Shown here piece by piece: positions 44,021 through 52,903 of a DNA stretch of 64,000 nt. The notes beneath the pieces are model-generated. The model worked only from the letters and a program-made list of their open reading frames with translations. It was not told the origin of the DNA and did not search any database. Source of the stretch: Solirubrobacteraceae bacterium (GTDB lineage Bacteria > Actinomycetota > Thermoleophilia > Solirubrobacterales > Solirubrobacteraceae); assembly GCA_031177685.1 (NCBI GenBank), contig JAPSGI010000005.1, positions 62,001 through 126,000 of the forward strand, written 5' to 3'. The position numbers and the translations under genes were made by a program. The stretch's first letter is position 1. The number at the start of each line of letters is the position of its first letter.

Positions 44021-44920
44021 TCAGTCGACCCGGAACACGCGCGCCACGCGCTCGCAGCCGGTCAGCCGGTCGCTGCGATCCGCGATCACGCGGTCGAACC
44101 CGCGGCCGCACGAGACTCGCTCGCCGCGGCCGTCGGCCGCCAGCAGCAGGTCGTTTCCGCGACCGCCGATCAGGTGGTCGACGCCCAGCCCGCCGTCGAT
44201 GCGGTCGCGACCCGCGCCGCCGTTGACGTAGTCGCCCGAGATGCCGCCCTCGAGGCGGTCGTTGCCGGCGTCGCCCAGCAGCCGGTCGCGCTCGTCGCCG
44301 CCGCTGATGTCGTCGTCGCCGTTTCCCCCGTTGACGCGATCGCGGCCCTTGCCGCCGGAGACCTCGTCGGGCCCGTCGTTGCCGTTGATGCGGTCGAATC
44401 CGAGCCCTCCCGAGATGAAGTCGTCCGCATCGCCGCCGGTGAGTACGTCGTCGCCGTGGGCGCCGTTGATGTCGTCCGGCCCGCCGTCGCCCTGGATCCG
44501 GTCGCCGCCCAGGCCGCCGGCGAGGAAGTCGAAGCCGGGGCCACCGATCAGCCGGTCGTCGTCCGCGCCGCCGGAGAGGTCGTCGTCGCCCGCGCCGCCG
44601 TCGACGCGGTCGTCGTCGGTCCCGCCGGAGATCGTGTCGAGGCCGGCCTCGCCCCGCAGGTCGTCGGTGCCCGACGAGCCGTTGATCTCGTCGTCCCCGA
44701 GCCCGCCGAACACGCAGTCGGCGCTCTGCAGGGCGTTGACGAGGTCGTTGCCGGCCCCCGCGTTGATGCGGTCGCCGAAGGTGCTGCCGTTGAGGACGTC
44801 GTCGCCGCCCGTCCCGTTGATCACGTTGGCACAGGCGGGCACCTGTGCCGGCGTGGCCGCCGGAAGGAGGAGGAACGCCCCGAGTGTGAGGCCGATGGCG
44901 ATGAAGAGCTTGGGTGTCAT
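44021..44920 (-). CDS. Secreted RTX-type (calcium-binding nonapeptide repeat) protein
   Basis: 299 residues. A signal peptide (to about Ala25), then about 35-255 made of some two dozen GGxGxDx-type nonapeptides (GGAGDDDLSGGADDDRLIGGPGFDFLAGG), which coil into a calcium-filled parallel beta-roll. The C-terminal 40 residues lack repeats and carry two cysteines. No catalytic domain is attached. The conserved signal peptide suggests Sec export; no type I secretion genes are next to it. Likely a surface calcium-binding or adhesive protein. Confidence 0.9.
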   Translation of the reverse strand: MTPKLFIAIGLTLGAFLLLPAATPAQVPACANVINGTGGDDVLNGSTFGDRINAGAGNDLVNALQSADCVFGGLGDDEINGSSGTDDLRGEAGLDTISGGTDDDRVDGGAGDDDLSGGADDDRLIGGPGFDFLAGGLGGDRIQGDGGPDDINGAHGDDVLTGGDADDFISGGLGFDRINGNDGPDEVSGGKGRDRVNGGNGDDDISGGDERDRLLGDAGNDRLEGGISGDYVNGGAGRDRIDGGLGVDHLIGGRGNDLLLAADGRGERVSCGRGFDRVIADRSDRLTGCERVARVFRVD

Positions 44921-44963
44921 GCCCCGCAGTTGCCCCGCTTGTCAGCGGGCGAACAACGGGCCG

Positions 44964-45590
44964 TCAGCCTTCTGACCCGTCGTCCTCGTAGAGCGATTCG
45001 CGCGCCAGCTCGCGGCCGTCGCGGTCGAACACCTTCACGTCGAGCAGGTCGCCGCGGTAGTCGTCCGGCGCGATCAGCGTGAAGCGCTCCTCCACGAGGA
45101 CGCACTGGTCGACGGCGAGGTCGGCCAGCTCCGCCGTGGCGATCGCGGCGCCGGCGACCAGCGGCCGCCCCCACACCAGCGCGATGCTCGCCACCTTGCC
45201 CTCCTCGCCGCGCCAGCTGGCGATCGCCTCGTCGGTCAGGTCGATCGTCCACTCGGGATGGCGCTCCGCGGTCTCGGCGGTCACGTCCGCGGTCGCGGCG
45301 AAGTCGCCGGGCTCGCCGTCCTGGCCGGCGGGCGCGAAGGAGACGTAGCCGAACAGCTCGTGCCCGGTCGAAGTCGGGGCGGTGGCCGGGACGTACGTGC
45401 GCCCGCCGTACGTGCGATCCGGGTACCAGGCGATGTCCCCGGGCTCGCCGAGGTCCTCGCCGTCGCCGTCGAGCTGCGCGCAGGCGCCGTAGAAGAGGTC
45501 GGACAGCCGGTGCGCCCAGCGTCCGTAGGGCAGCCCCTCCTGGGGCGGCTCGGCGGCGAAGCGCGGGACGAAGCGGTCGGTGGGCGCCAC
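44964..45590 (-). CDS. Hypothetical acidic protein
   Basis: 208 residues, rich in Asp and Glu, with aromatic-rich RWAHRLSDLFYGACAQLDG and DIAWYPDRTYGGRTYVPAT at the N-terminal half. No membrane segment or signal peptide, and no family recognised. The GTG at 45590 is taken as start; a GTG at 45638 would add 16 basic residues. Codon usage with strong G/C third positions supports it being real. Confidence 0.65.
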   Translation of the reverse strand: MAPTDRFVPRFAAEPPQEGLPYGRWAHRLSDLFYGACAQLDGDGEDLGEPGDIAWYPDRTYGGRTYVPATAPTSTGHELFGYVSFAPAGQDGEPGDFAATADVTAETAERHPEWTIDLTDEAIASWRGEEGKVASIALVWGRPLVAGAAIATAELADLAVDQCVLVEERFTLIAPDDYRGDLLDVKVFDRDGRELARESLYEDDGSEG

Positions 45591-45700
45591 GGGCGCGGAG
45601 ACTAGTCGGACCGGCGTCCTTGACGCCCGTCCGGGCACGCTGCGAGGATCGCCGAAGGCAGGCGCACCCCAACGCAGGGATACGGAGGAGAACTCGGCAT

Positions 45701-46183
45701 ATGGCTGAAGAAGTTCAGATCGCCGGCACGAACGAGCGGGGCAAGATCCGCAACCCGCTGGCCCCGGCGCTGCTCCCGTTCATCACGCTCGGGATCTACG
45801 CGATCGTCTGGTACTACAAGGTCAACAAGGAGATGGCCGAGATGGGCCGGGCCCGCAACACCGAGGAGCTCGGGACCAGCCCCGGCACCTCCCTGATGGC
45901 GGTCCTGATTGGCTGGATCATCATCGTCCCGCCCTTCCTCTCCTTCTACAACACGTGGAAGCGCAAGTGCGCGGCCGAGCGGCTCACGGGGCAGGACGGC
46001 ATGGAAGCGGGTCTCGGCTTCCTGCTGACGATCCTGCTGTCGCCGGTGGGCTACTACCTCCTCCAGCGCGACCTCAACGACGTGCTCCAGGCCCAGGCCG
46101 GCGGTGGCAGCTCGCTACCGCCCGCACCCCCGACGCCGCCGGTCCAGACGCCGGCGCCCCCGTCGGAGAGCCAGCAGGGCTAG
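45701..46183 (+). CDS. DUF4234 membrane protein
   Basis: 160 residues. Three membrane helices; LAPALLPFITLGIYAIVWYYKVNKEM is the DUF4234 signature, then LGFLLTILLSPVGYYLLQRDLNDVL and a Pro-rich tail. Strong GGAGGAG ribosome site. Function unknown. It converges with dtd with a 4-base overlap. Confidence 0.85.
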   Translation: MAEEVQIAGTNERGKIRNPLAPALLPFITLGIYAIVWYYKVNKEMAEMGRARNTEELGTSPGTSLMAVLIGWIIIVPPFLSFYNTWKRKCAAERLTGQDGMEAGLGFLLTILLSPVGYYLLQRDLNDVLQAQAGGGSSLPPAPPTPPVQTPAPPSESQQG

Positions 46184-46596
46184 AGCTCCAGCAGCAGCGT
46201 GACGGGGCCGTCGTTGACCAGCTCGACGGTCATGGCGGCCCCGAACACGCCGCGGCGCGCGTCGAGCCGCGCGCAGAAGCGCTCGTAGAGCGGCTCCGCG
46301 TCCTCGGGACGCGCCGCCTCCACGTAGGAGGGGCGGTTGCCGCGGCGCGCGTCGCCGTAGAGCGTGAACTGCGAGATGCACAGCGTCTCGCGGTCGCCCA
46401 GCGGCTCGTTCATCCGTCCCTCCGCGTCGGGGAAGATCCGCAGCGCGCGGACCTTGTCGGCGAGACGGTCCGCCGTCCCGGCGTCGTCGTCGCGGTGCAC
46501 GCCGAGCAGGACGAGCACGCCGGGGCCGATCGCGGCGACGGTTTCGCCGTCCACGGCCACCACGGCCCGGGACACCCGCTGCACCAGCGCGCGCAT
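46180..46596 (-). CDS. dtd: D-aminoacyl-tRNA deacylase
   Basis: 138 residues, full length. CISQFTLYGDARRGNRPS and the C-terminal NDGPVTLLLEL (GP-motif) form the active site that hydrolyses D-amino acids and glycine from mischarged tRNAs. The ATG at 46596 overlaps the last base of the AEC transporter stop (TGATG). Confidence 0.95.
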   Translation of the reverse strand: MRALVQRVSRAVVAVDGETVAAIGPGVLVLLGVHRDDDAGTADRLADKVRALRIFPDAEGRMNEPLGDRETLCISQFTLYGDARRGNRPSYVEAARPEDAEPLYERFCARLDARRGVFGAAMTVELVNDGPVTLLLEL

Positions 46597-47516
46597 CAGA
46601 GCACCGTAGCCCCCACGAGCGCGCCGGCGACGACAAGCGCCGTGCTCCACGCCACCGCGCCCGCCGCGATGCGCATGTCGAGCCCGTAGGCGTGCGCGAC
46701 CACGAGAGTGTTGATCCCGCAGGGCATCGCGGCCAGCAGCAAATACGGCGCCGGTAGGTCGATCAGCGGAGCCGCCAGCGCGAGCAGCAGCGCCGGCGCC
46801 ACCAGGAGTCGCAGCGCCACGACCGCGATCACCGGTGCCGTGATCGGCGGAGGGAAAACCTGCACGCCCTCGTCGGCCTCGCTGGCGAGGTAAACGCCCA
46901 CCGCAAAGAAGCCCAGCGGCACCAACGCGAACACCAGGCCGCGCGAGGCGTCGAGCAGGACGTCCGGGGCCAGCGCATCCGGGGCCACGAGCGCAGCGGC
47001 CATGGCCAGCAGGGGCGGGTTGCGGACGAAGAACGCGCGCGTGCGCTCCCGCACGCCCTCCCCGGCCGCGTCCCCGAAGGCGGCGCCGACCGCGAACACC
47101 GGCCCGAACAGCCACGGAATCGTCACCACCGCGTCGTACGCGGCGGCCTCGGCCAGCCGGTCCGCTCCGAGCAGGGCCACGACCAGCGGGAAGCCGACGA
47201 AGCCGGTGTTGACCTGCATGGCGGCGACCATCACGGCGCCCGTCGAGCGCCGCGGCAGTCGCAGCACCCGCGAGCCGATGACGTACGCGAGCCCGCCGAC
47301 CGTGGCCAGCGTCACGTACCCCAGGCCGAGCCCGCCACCGACGTCCACGTCGAAGTCCAGGCGGGTCAGGTTGAAGAAGACGATGAGCGGGACGAGGGCA
47401 TAGAGCATCGTCCGCAGGACGAGGCTGGCGGCGGCGCGGGCGTCCTCGCCGTAGCGCCGCTCGGCCGCAATGCCGACCGAGAAGGAGGCGGCGATCGTCG
47501 CCGCGACCGCGATCAC
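46596..47516 (-). CDS. AEC-family membrane transporter
   Basis: 306 residues, about ten membrane helices in two related halves. MQVNTGFVGFPLVVALLG and the late AMPCGINTLVVAHAYGLD are typical of the auxin efflux carrier family (malonate, malate or other anion efflux). The GTG at 47516 overlaps the galT stop (GTGA). Substrate unknown. Confidence 0.87.
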   Translation of the reverse strand: MIAVAATIAASFSVGIAAERRYGEDARAAASLVLRTMLYALVPLIVFFNLTRLDFDVDVGGGLGLGYVTLATVGGLAYVIGSRVLRLPRRSTGAVMVAAMQVNTGFVGFPLVVALLGADRLAEAAAYDAVVTIPWLFGPVFAVGAAFGDAAGEGVRERTRAFFVRNPPLLAMAAALVAPDALAPDVLLDASRGLVFALVPLGFFAVGVYLASEADEGVQVFPPPITAPVIAVVALRLLVAPALLLALAAPLIDLPAPYLLLAAMPCGINTLVVAHAYGLDMRIAAGAVAWSTALVVAGALVGATVL

Positions 47517-48493
47517 GCGTCGCGCAGCTCGGCGGCCGCGCGCTCGGGGGCGAGCACGTTGAGGTGGACGCCGGTCCCCAGCTCCAGGCCGGCGAGGTGC
47601 GTCAGGCGCGGGAGGACGTCGATGCGCCAGCACCAGTGCTCGGCGCCGCGCGGCGCCGTGCGCACCCACAGGTTCAGCGGCGGGCTGGCGCCGAGGCGGC
47701 GCTCCAGGCGCTTGAGGCAGTCGTGCAGCAGCGCCGCGCCGGTCGGGCCCTCGTCCTCGAAGCGCGCGCGCGGGCGGCGCGGCACCAGCATGGTCTGGAA
47801 GGGCAGCCGCGCGGCCCACGGAACCAGCAGGACGGCCTCGTCGTCGATTGCCACGATGCGCTCGCGGCGGCGCACCTCCTCCTGCAGCAGGTCCTCCAGC
47901 AGGTTCTGCCCCATGGTCCGGGCGGCGTAGGCGCCGAAGCGCTCGCGCTCGCGGGCGATCGACGCGGGCACGAACGGCAGGGCGTAGAGCTGGGCGTGGG
48001 TGTGGGGCAGCGAGGAGCCCGCCTCGCGCCGCTCGTTGACCATCACGTGCACGTACGCGGCGCCGGCGTGCGCGCGCATCCGTGACTGCCACGCCTCCAG
48101 CGCCACCGCCACCTGTTCGGCCGCCAGCTCGGCGAGCGTGCCGACGGGCTCGGGGGCGTTGACGATCACCTCGTGGCCGCCGGTGGCGGCCTGCACTCCG
48201 AACAGGTCGGGGTTGGCCTCGGCCGCCGGGGTGGGTGCGTCCGGCGCCAGCGCCGGGTAGAGGTTCGGCACGACGCGGACCTGCCAGCCGGGCGTGTCGG
48301 GCGGGCCCCCGCCGGGCCGGACCGCGTAGACCTCGGGCGGCGTGCGGTCCTCGTGGCCCTCGGCGAAGGGATCGGCCGCGGCGTCCAGCGGCGGCGCCGG
48401 CTCGACCGCGAAGCCGCCGCCGGGGCGCGTCGCGCGGTCCCCGGCCACCACCACCTTGAGGCCGCTCAGGGGGTCGATGCGGATCTCAGGCAC
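47513..48493 (-). CDS. galT: Galactose-1-phosphate uridylyltransferase family
   Basis: 326 residues. RVVPNLYPAL, the zinc/active-site SSLPHTHAQLYALPF (HxHxQ) and the second half with WVRTAPRGAEHWCWRIDVLPR fit GalT of the HIT superfamily. It exchanges UMP between UDP-glucose and galactose-1-phosphate in the Leloir pathway; galK and galE are not adjacent, so related uridylyl- or adenylyl-transfer is possible. GTG start. Confidence 0.85.
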   Translation of the reverse strand: MPEIRIDPLSGLKVVVAGDRATRPGGGFAVEPAPPLDAAADPFAEGHEDRTPPEVYAVRPGGGPPDTPGWQVRVVPNLYPALAPDAPTPAAEANPDLFGVQAATGGHEVIVNAPEPVGTLAELAAEQVAVALEAWQSRMRAHAGAAYVHVMVNERREAGSSLPHTHAQLYALPFVPASIARERERFGAYAARTMGQNLLEDLLQEEVRRRERIVAIDDEAVLLVPWAARLPFQTMLVPRRPRARFEDEGPTGAALLHDCLKRLERRLGASPPLNLWVRTAPRGAEHWCWRIDVLPRLTHLAGLELGTGVHLNVLAPERAAAELRDA

Positions 48494-48667
48494 AAATGTC
48501 GTCGGCGATCCGCGGTCTCATCGGCTATCCTCATATCACTCACAGCGGGGGCGGGCCTGCTCCACGAGGACGATTCCTCGGAGCCCAACGGGAGGTTGCC
48601 GGCCGCTTGGCGCCGCGCCGCTCCCCTCAGTGCAGTCCCCGCGCATCATCCGTCTGTTAGGCCATCC
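48494..48667. other. Divergent intergenic region, galT / SF2 helicase
   Basis: 174 bases, the longest gap in the window. It holds a TATCCT -10 candidate (48526-48531, plus strand) without -35, and a perfect 6-bp inverted repeat CGAGGA-CGAT-TCCTCG (48565-48580) that could fold in a helicase leader. No ribosome site precedes the helicase ATG. No repeats or small gene recognised. Confidence 0.5.
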
Positions 48668-51265
48668 ATGGCTGAGTCCATTGCAGCGGTCCCTGAGGCC
48701 GCGCCCCTTCCCAGTTCCACCGACATCGAGCGGGTGAAGGAATTCACCCGAGAAGCCTTCATCCACGCGGGTGAGGAGCTGTCCGAGGCACTCGCGCCGG
48801 GGACGGCCCGGCGGCGCGCGTTCGACGCCGCGCTGGCCGAGCTCGAGGCGGGCGCGGACCATCCGTCCGTCGAGTGGCGGCGCGAGTTCTCGCTGCTGCT
48901 GGGGCTCGAGCGCCTGCTGTCCCAGGAGGAGCCCCACCTCGCCGACGGGACCGACCTGACGGCGCACCAGGTCGACGCCCTCTCGGGCACGCTGATCGCG
49001 CTCACCGCCGAGGTCCAGCGCAACGGCACCGGCAACGGCAACGGCCGCACGCCGGTCGAGCCGGAGGAGCTGGCGTCCTCCGCCATCCCGGGCGAGGAGG
49101 AGATCGACGAGGAGGTCGCGCCCGACGAGGAACCGCTGGACTGGGAGGACGAGCCCGATCTCGACGAGGACGTCGAGCTCGCCGAGGCGCCCGAGGACCC
49201 CAACGCCGCCCGGCGCTTCTGGTTCGAGCACGCGACCGGATCGGGCAAGACCGTGGCCGCGATGGGTTTCGTGGAGGCCTCGCGGACCGGCGGGGTCCTG
49301 ATCCTCACCCACCGGCGCAACCTGGTGGACCAGTTCCATGGCGAGCTGCGCACGCGCGGGTACGCGAAGCGGATCTCGCCGGCGCTGCTGGACGGCAAGG
49401 ACCCCGCCAACGGTCCCGTGACCGTCGAGACCTACCAGTGGTTCGTGCGCAACGCCGGGAAGATCTCCGACGCCTACACGATCGTCATCTGCGACGAGGC
49501 GCACACCGCCCTGGGCGAGAAGACCAGCGCCTCGATCCGGCGCTGGGCCGGCCCCGTCTTCATCGGCATGACGGCGACGGGCGCGTTGATCGCCCGCCAC
49601 GTCACCGACCTGTTCCCCACGCAGACGTCGCGCTTCGACCTGGCCCAGGCGGCCCGGCGCGGCGTGATCGCGCCGCTGCGCTGCATCCGGATCCCGCCGG
49701 GGCCCGGGGTACGGACGATCGCCAAGGTGCCGCTGCGCCGCGGCGAGGTCGACACCGAGTTCGACCAGGAGCTGCTGGCCGAGCTGCTGGACCAGCTGCC
49801 GTTCAACGTCGCGGTCGCCGACCTGTACAAGACGCGCTTCAACGGCGTGCCCGGCGTGGTCTACGCCGCCGGCGTGCGCCACGCCTACAACGTGGCCGAG
49901 GCGATGCGCTCCGTCGGGCTCAAGGCCCAGGCCGTCTCGGGGGAGACGCCCAAGCGCGAGCTGGCCCGGATCCTCGCCGGGTACGAGCGCGGCGAGATCG
50001 ACGTCCTGGTCAACGCGCAGCTGCTCGCCGAGGGCTGGAACTCGCCCCGCGCCACCGTCTGCATGCACCTGGCTCCCACCGCTTCCAAGCGCATCTACCA
50101 GCAGCGCGTCGGGCGCGTGACGCGCCGCCAGCCCGGCAAGGAGGCGGGGATCGTCATCGACTTCGTCCATCCCGCCACCAAGCACGACGACCCGGTCGTG
50201 ACGCTGCACTCGCTGCTGGACCGCGACGTCTACCGCGGCGGCGCCATCGTCGTGGGCCCCGTGCGCCGCGGCCGCGGGCGGCGCGTCCGCGTCGAGCGGC
50301 GCGTGCTGCCGGTCACGCCGGACCCCGACCGGCGCGCGCAGGTCTTCGAGCGCGAGCTGTGGCGCATCGCGGTCGAGCACCTCGACTACGGCGAGCAGCA
50401 CGTATGGGCGGCGCTGGCCGGCGCCCGCGTGGCGCCCAACGGGTGGCGCCGCGCCAAGGCGATGCTGCACTTCGACCGCCAGGGCGAGCTCAAGCGCCGG
50501 TTCCTGCTGACCGCGGTCCAGCGCAACCGCAACACGCAGCTGCGCCTGCGCGCGCTGGGCGAGATCGCGTCGCTGCGCGACGCCGAGGCCTTCGACGACG
50601 CCGTCCAGATCATCGGCACGTGGTCGCGCGACGAGCGCCGCGAGGCCGTGAAGGTGATGCTCCAGGCGCTGGCCGAGAAGCGCATCGGCCGCCGCGACCA
50701 GGCCAACGCGTGGATCTGGCAGCTCGCCGAGTACACGACCGAGGTCCACGAGGAGTACGCGGTGCAGCGCTGGCCCGAGACCAAGCGGCTGCTGGGACTG
50801 CTGGTGAACTCCTCCGGCCAGGCCCACGCGCGCAACGCCCGGCGCCTCGTGCACGCCGCGCGCAAGCAGGACCGCCGGCTCTCCGCCGCCCTGCTGGCCG
50901 CCGCCCGCGCCCACACGCCGGAGGCACAGCAGGCGCTGGACGGCGCGCGCACGCGGATGTCGCGCAAGCCCAGCGCGCTGGCCCGCGAGCTGCTGCGCAA
51001 TTTCCCCAAGGGCCGCGGACGCCGCTCGCGCGGGCGCCGGCGCGGGAAGGGCGGCGACGAGGCTCCGAAGTCGGCCCAGGGTCGCCGCAAGGCGCAGGCC
51101 GCGAACGACGGGCCGCCCGAGGACGTGCTCGACGAGGCCCTGACCGCCGAGACCGAGGGAGACGACGTGCCACTGGAGGACGACGAGCGCGAAGAGCTCG
51201 ACGAGGCGGTCGATGACGTCCTGGACGATCTGGAGGAGGACGCCGATGACTCCGAGGCCGCCTGA
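48668..51265 (+). CDS. Large SF2 (ERCC3/ResIII-like) helicase with acidic flanks
   Basis: 865 residues. Residues 1-125 are helical with no known fold; 130-180 are strongly acidic. The SF2 core has motif I GSGKT (191-195), Ia LTHRRNLVDQF, II DEAH (276-279), III GMTAT (300-304), V VLVNAQLLAEGWNSP and VI QRVGRVTRR (about 478). The usual N-terminal Q-type motif before motif I is not seen. From about 500 there is an Arg-rich link, a long helical region (about 540-760) and an acidic tail. No nuclease domain or restriction partner is present. A terminator follows. Role unknown, probably DNA or RNA remodelling. Confidence 0.85.
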   Translation: MAESIAAVPEAAPLPSSTDIERVKEFTREAFIHAGEELSEALAPGTARRRAFDAALAELEAGADHPSVEWRREFSLLLGLERLLSQEEPHLADGTDLTAHQVDALSGTLIALTAEVQRNGTGNGNGRTPVEPEELASSAIPGEEEIDEEVAPDEEPLDWEDEPDLDEDVELAEAPEDPNAARRFWFEHATGSGKTVAAMGFVEASRTGGVLILTHRRNLVDQFHGELRTRGYAKRISPALLDGKDPANGPVTVETYQWFVRNAGKISDAYTIVICDEAHTALGEKTSASIRRWAGPVFIGMTATGALIARHVTDLFPTQTSRFDLAQAARRGVIAPLRCIRIPPGPGVRTIAKVPLRRGEVDTEFDQELLAELLDQLPFNVAVADLYKTRFNGVPGVVYAAGVRHAYNVAEAMRSVGLKAQAVSGETPKRELARILAGYERGEIDVLVNAQLLAEGWNSPRATVCMHLAPTASKRIYQQRVGRVTRRQPGKEAGIVIDFVHPATKHDDPVVTLHSLLDRDVYRGGAIVVGPVRRGRGRRVRVERRVLPVTPDPDRRAQVFERELWRIAVEHLDYGEQHVWAALAGARVAPNGWRRAKAMLHFDRQGELKRRFLLTAVQRNRNTQLRLRALGEIASLRDAEAFDDAVQIIGTWSRDERREAVKVMLQALAEKRIGRRDQANAWIWQLAEYTTEVHEEYAVQRWPETKRLLGLLVNSSGQAHARNARRLVHAARKQDRRLSAALLAAARAHTPEAQQALDGARTRMSRKPSALARELLRNFPKGRGRRSRGRRRGKGGDEAPKSAQGRRKAQAANDGPPEDVLDEALTAETEGDDVPLEDDEREELDEAVDDVLDDLEEDADDSEAA

Positions 51266-51294
51266 GTCCAGGCGAACGGCGGGCATCTAGGGGG

Positions 51295-51321
51295 AGGGTC
51301 CGGGCGGGGGTGGGCCCTTTT
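51295..51321 (+). terminator. Rho-independent terminator of the SF2 helicase gene
   Basis: GGGTCC (51296-51301) pairs with GGGCCC (51312-51317) with one G-U pair, a G-rich 10-base loop and an immediately following TTTT. It lies 30 bases after the stop. A second inverted repeat, TTAACC (51320-51325) / GGTTAA (51337-51342), overlaps the convergent birA stop and may help leftward termination. Confidence 0.6.
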
Positions 51322-51338
51322 AACCTCTGTATGCGGGG

Positions 51339-52088
51339 TTAAGGCTGACCACCCCCCTGTTGGGTGGGGCGTAGGTGGACCTCGCCGGCGTCGAGGCGCT
51401 CGATCTGGGTGCCGGTCCGGACGACGAGGCGCCCGTCGGCGTCTATCCCTTCGGCCACCCCCGTTCCGTTGGCCCAGCTCACTTCGCGCTCGAACAGCGC
51501 GTCGCGGGCGCGGAAGGCGCCGAGGACGTCGTCGTGGGGGACCGACAGCCAGGCCGAGAGCGCGGTGAGCAGCTCGTCGAGCACGGGCTCCACGTCTGCC
51601 GGTTCGCGGCTCAGTGTCGCGGCCGTGTCTTGAAGCTCGGGCGGGAAGTCTTCGGGCCGTACGGCCACGTTGAGGCCGATCCCCAGGACCATCCACCCCT
51701 CTGTCGGCCGGCCCTCCACGAGGATCCCCGCGACCTTGCGGCCCTCCAGCTGCACGTCGTTGGGCCACTTGATCGCGGCGGCGGCGCCCGCCACCTCCGC
51801 CACCGCGACCGCGGCGGCCAGCGGGAGCAGGCGTGGCCAATTGCGCAGCACCAGCGACATCAGCAGCGCCCGGTTCGGGGGCGCGGTCCAGGTCCGGCCC
51901 TGCCGCCCTCGGCCGGCGGTCTGCTCGGACGCCGTGACCAGCGTCCCGTGTGGCGCTCCTGCCGCGGCCAGCTCGCGGGCGCGGGCGTTGGTGGAGTCGG
52001 TGCGCCGGTGATGCACGCGCGGCAGGCCGAGCGGTCCGCGCGCCGGGGGATCGCTGTCGATCGGCGCCGCTACGTCCCCGATGCTCAT
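51339..52088 (-). CDS. birA: Biotin--[acetyl-CoA carboxylase] ligase
   Basis: 249 residues, monofunctional type without the N-terminal DNA-binding domain. TDSTNARARELA, the biotin-binding GRGRQGRTWTAPPNRALLMSLVL, AIKWPNDVQLEGRKVAGILVE and a small C-terminal SH3-like domain are seen. Attaches biotin to carboxylases. The ATG overlaps the SAM hydrolase stop (ATGA). Confidence 0.93.
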   Translation of the reverse strand: MSIGDVAAPIDSDPPARGPLGLPRVHHRRTDSTNARARELAAAGAPHGTLVTASEQTAGRGRQGRTWTAPPNRALLMSLVLRNWPRLLPLAAAVAVAEVAGAAAAIKWPNDVQLEGRKVAGILVEGRPTEGWMVLGIGLNVAVRPEDFPPELQDTAATLSREPADVEPVLDELLTALSAWLSVPHDDVLGAFRARDALFEREVSWANGTGVAEGIDADGRLVVRTGTQIERLDAGEVHLRPTQQGGGQP

Positions 52089-52894
52089 GCCGCCGCGATC
52101 CGCAGCTCCGCGTCGTCCGCGAGGCCGAGCATGAGTGCGGCGTTCCCGCGGTTCACGGCGACGGCCAGGGTGCGGTACGCGTCCTCGTAGACGAGGATCT
52201 CGCCGGGCCGCACGTCGGCGAAGGTCACCGCGTACCAGGCGGTGAAGCGCCGGCGGCCGACCTCGAGCTCCAGCGGGCGGCCGAGGCGGATCCCTGAGCC
52301 GTCGAGGTCGGAGTGCGTGGCGTCGAGGATCGCGTTGCCGAAGCGGTCTACCGCCACGACGTGCGCGGTCAGGGAGCCGTCGCCGACCACGGGGCGCGGA
52401 AGCTGCAGACGCGCCAGCGATTCGGGATCGCACGGCTCGCCAGCGTCGGCGAGTTCGTCGCCGGCCGCCAGGTGGGCGGCCACCGGGGCGAAGATGTCGC
52501 GCCCGTGGAAGGTCGCCGAGACCGGCTCCAGGCGCCAGGGGGAGCGCCCGACGTCGACCGCCTCGACCGCGCCGCCGAAGCGCGCGGCGGCGAGCGCGAG
52601 CAGGCCGTTGTCGGGGCCCACGAGCAGCCGGCCCTCGTCGGCGCAGCGGATCGCCACGGCGCGCCGCTCGGCGCCGACCTCCGGGTCCACGACCGCCAGG
52701 TGCACGCCGGCGGGCATGTAGGGGAGCGCGTTGCGCAGCGCCAGCGCGCCGGCACGGACGTTGTGGCGCGGGACCCCGTGCGCGACGTCGACGACCCGCG
52801 CGTCCGGCGCCAGGCGCGCGATCACGCCGTGGCACACCCCGACGAAGTCGTCCTCGGTCCCGTAGTCCGAGAGGAACGTCACGACCGCGCTCAT
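52085..52894 (-). CDS. SAM hydroxide adenosyltransferase (DUF62 family)
   Basis: 269 residues. The opening VTFLSDYGTEDDFVGVCHGVI, DVAHGVPRHNVRAGALAL, VDPEVG and FHGRDIFAPVAAHLA are hallmarks of the fluorinase/chlorinase-like SAM hydrolase family; without halogenase-specific features it should hydrolyse SAM to adenosine and methionine. Nine bases downstream of cobA-hemD. Confidence 0.9.
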   Translation of the reverse strand: MSAVVTFLSDYGTEDDFVGVCHGVIARLAPDARVVDVAHGVPRHNVRAGALALRNALPYMPAGVHLAVVDPEVGAERRAVAIRCADEGRLLVGPDNGLLALAAARFGGAVEAVDVGRSPWRLEPVSATFHGRDIFAPVAAHLAAGDELADAGEPCDPESLARLQLPRPVVGDGSLTAHVVAVDRFGNAILDATHSDLDGSGIRLGRPLELEVGRRRFTAWYAVTFADVRPGEILVYEDAYRTLAVAVNRGNAALMLGLADDAELRIAAA

Positions 52895-52903
52895 CGGCGC
52901 CCA

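Noticed and set aside
44100-44850. Regular periodic DNA repeats suggesting a CRISPR array or minisatellite
   Set aside because: The period is 27 bases and follows the RTX nonapeptides in frame; units vary and there are no spacers.
48668-51265. SF2 helicase as part of a phage-defence or restriction system
   Set aside because: No methylase, nuclease, mobile element or unusual composition flanks it; neighbours are housekeeping genes.
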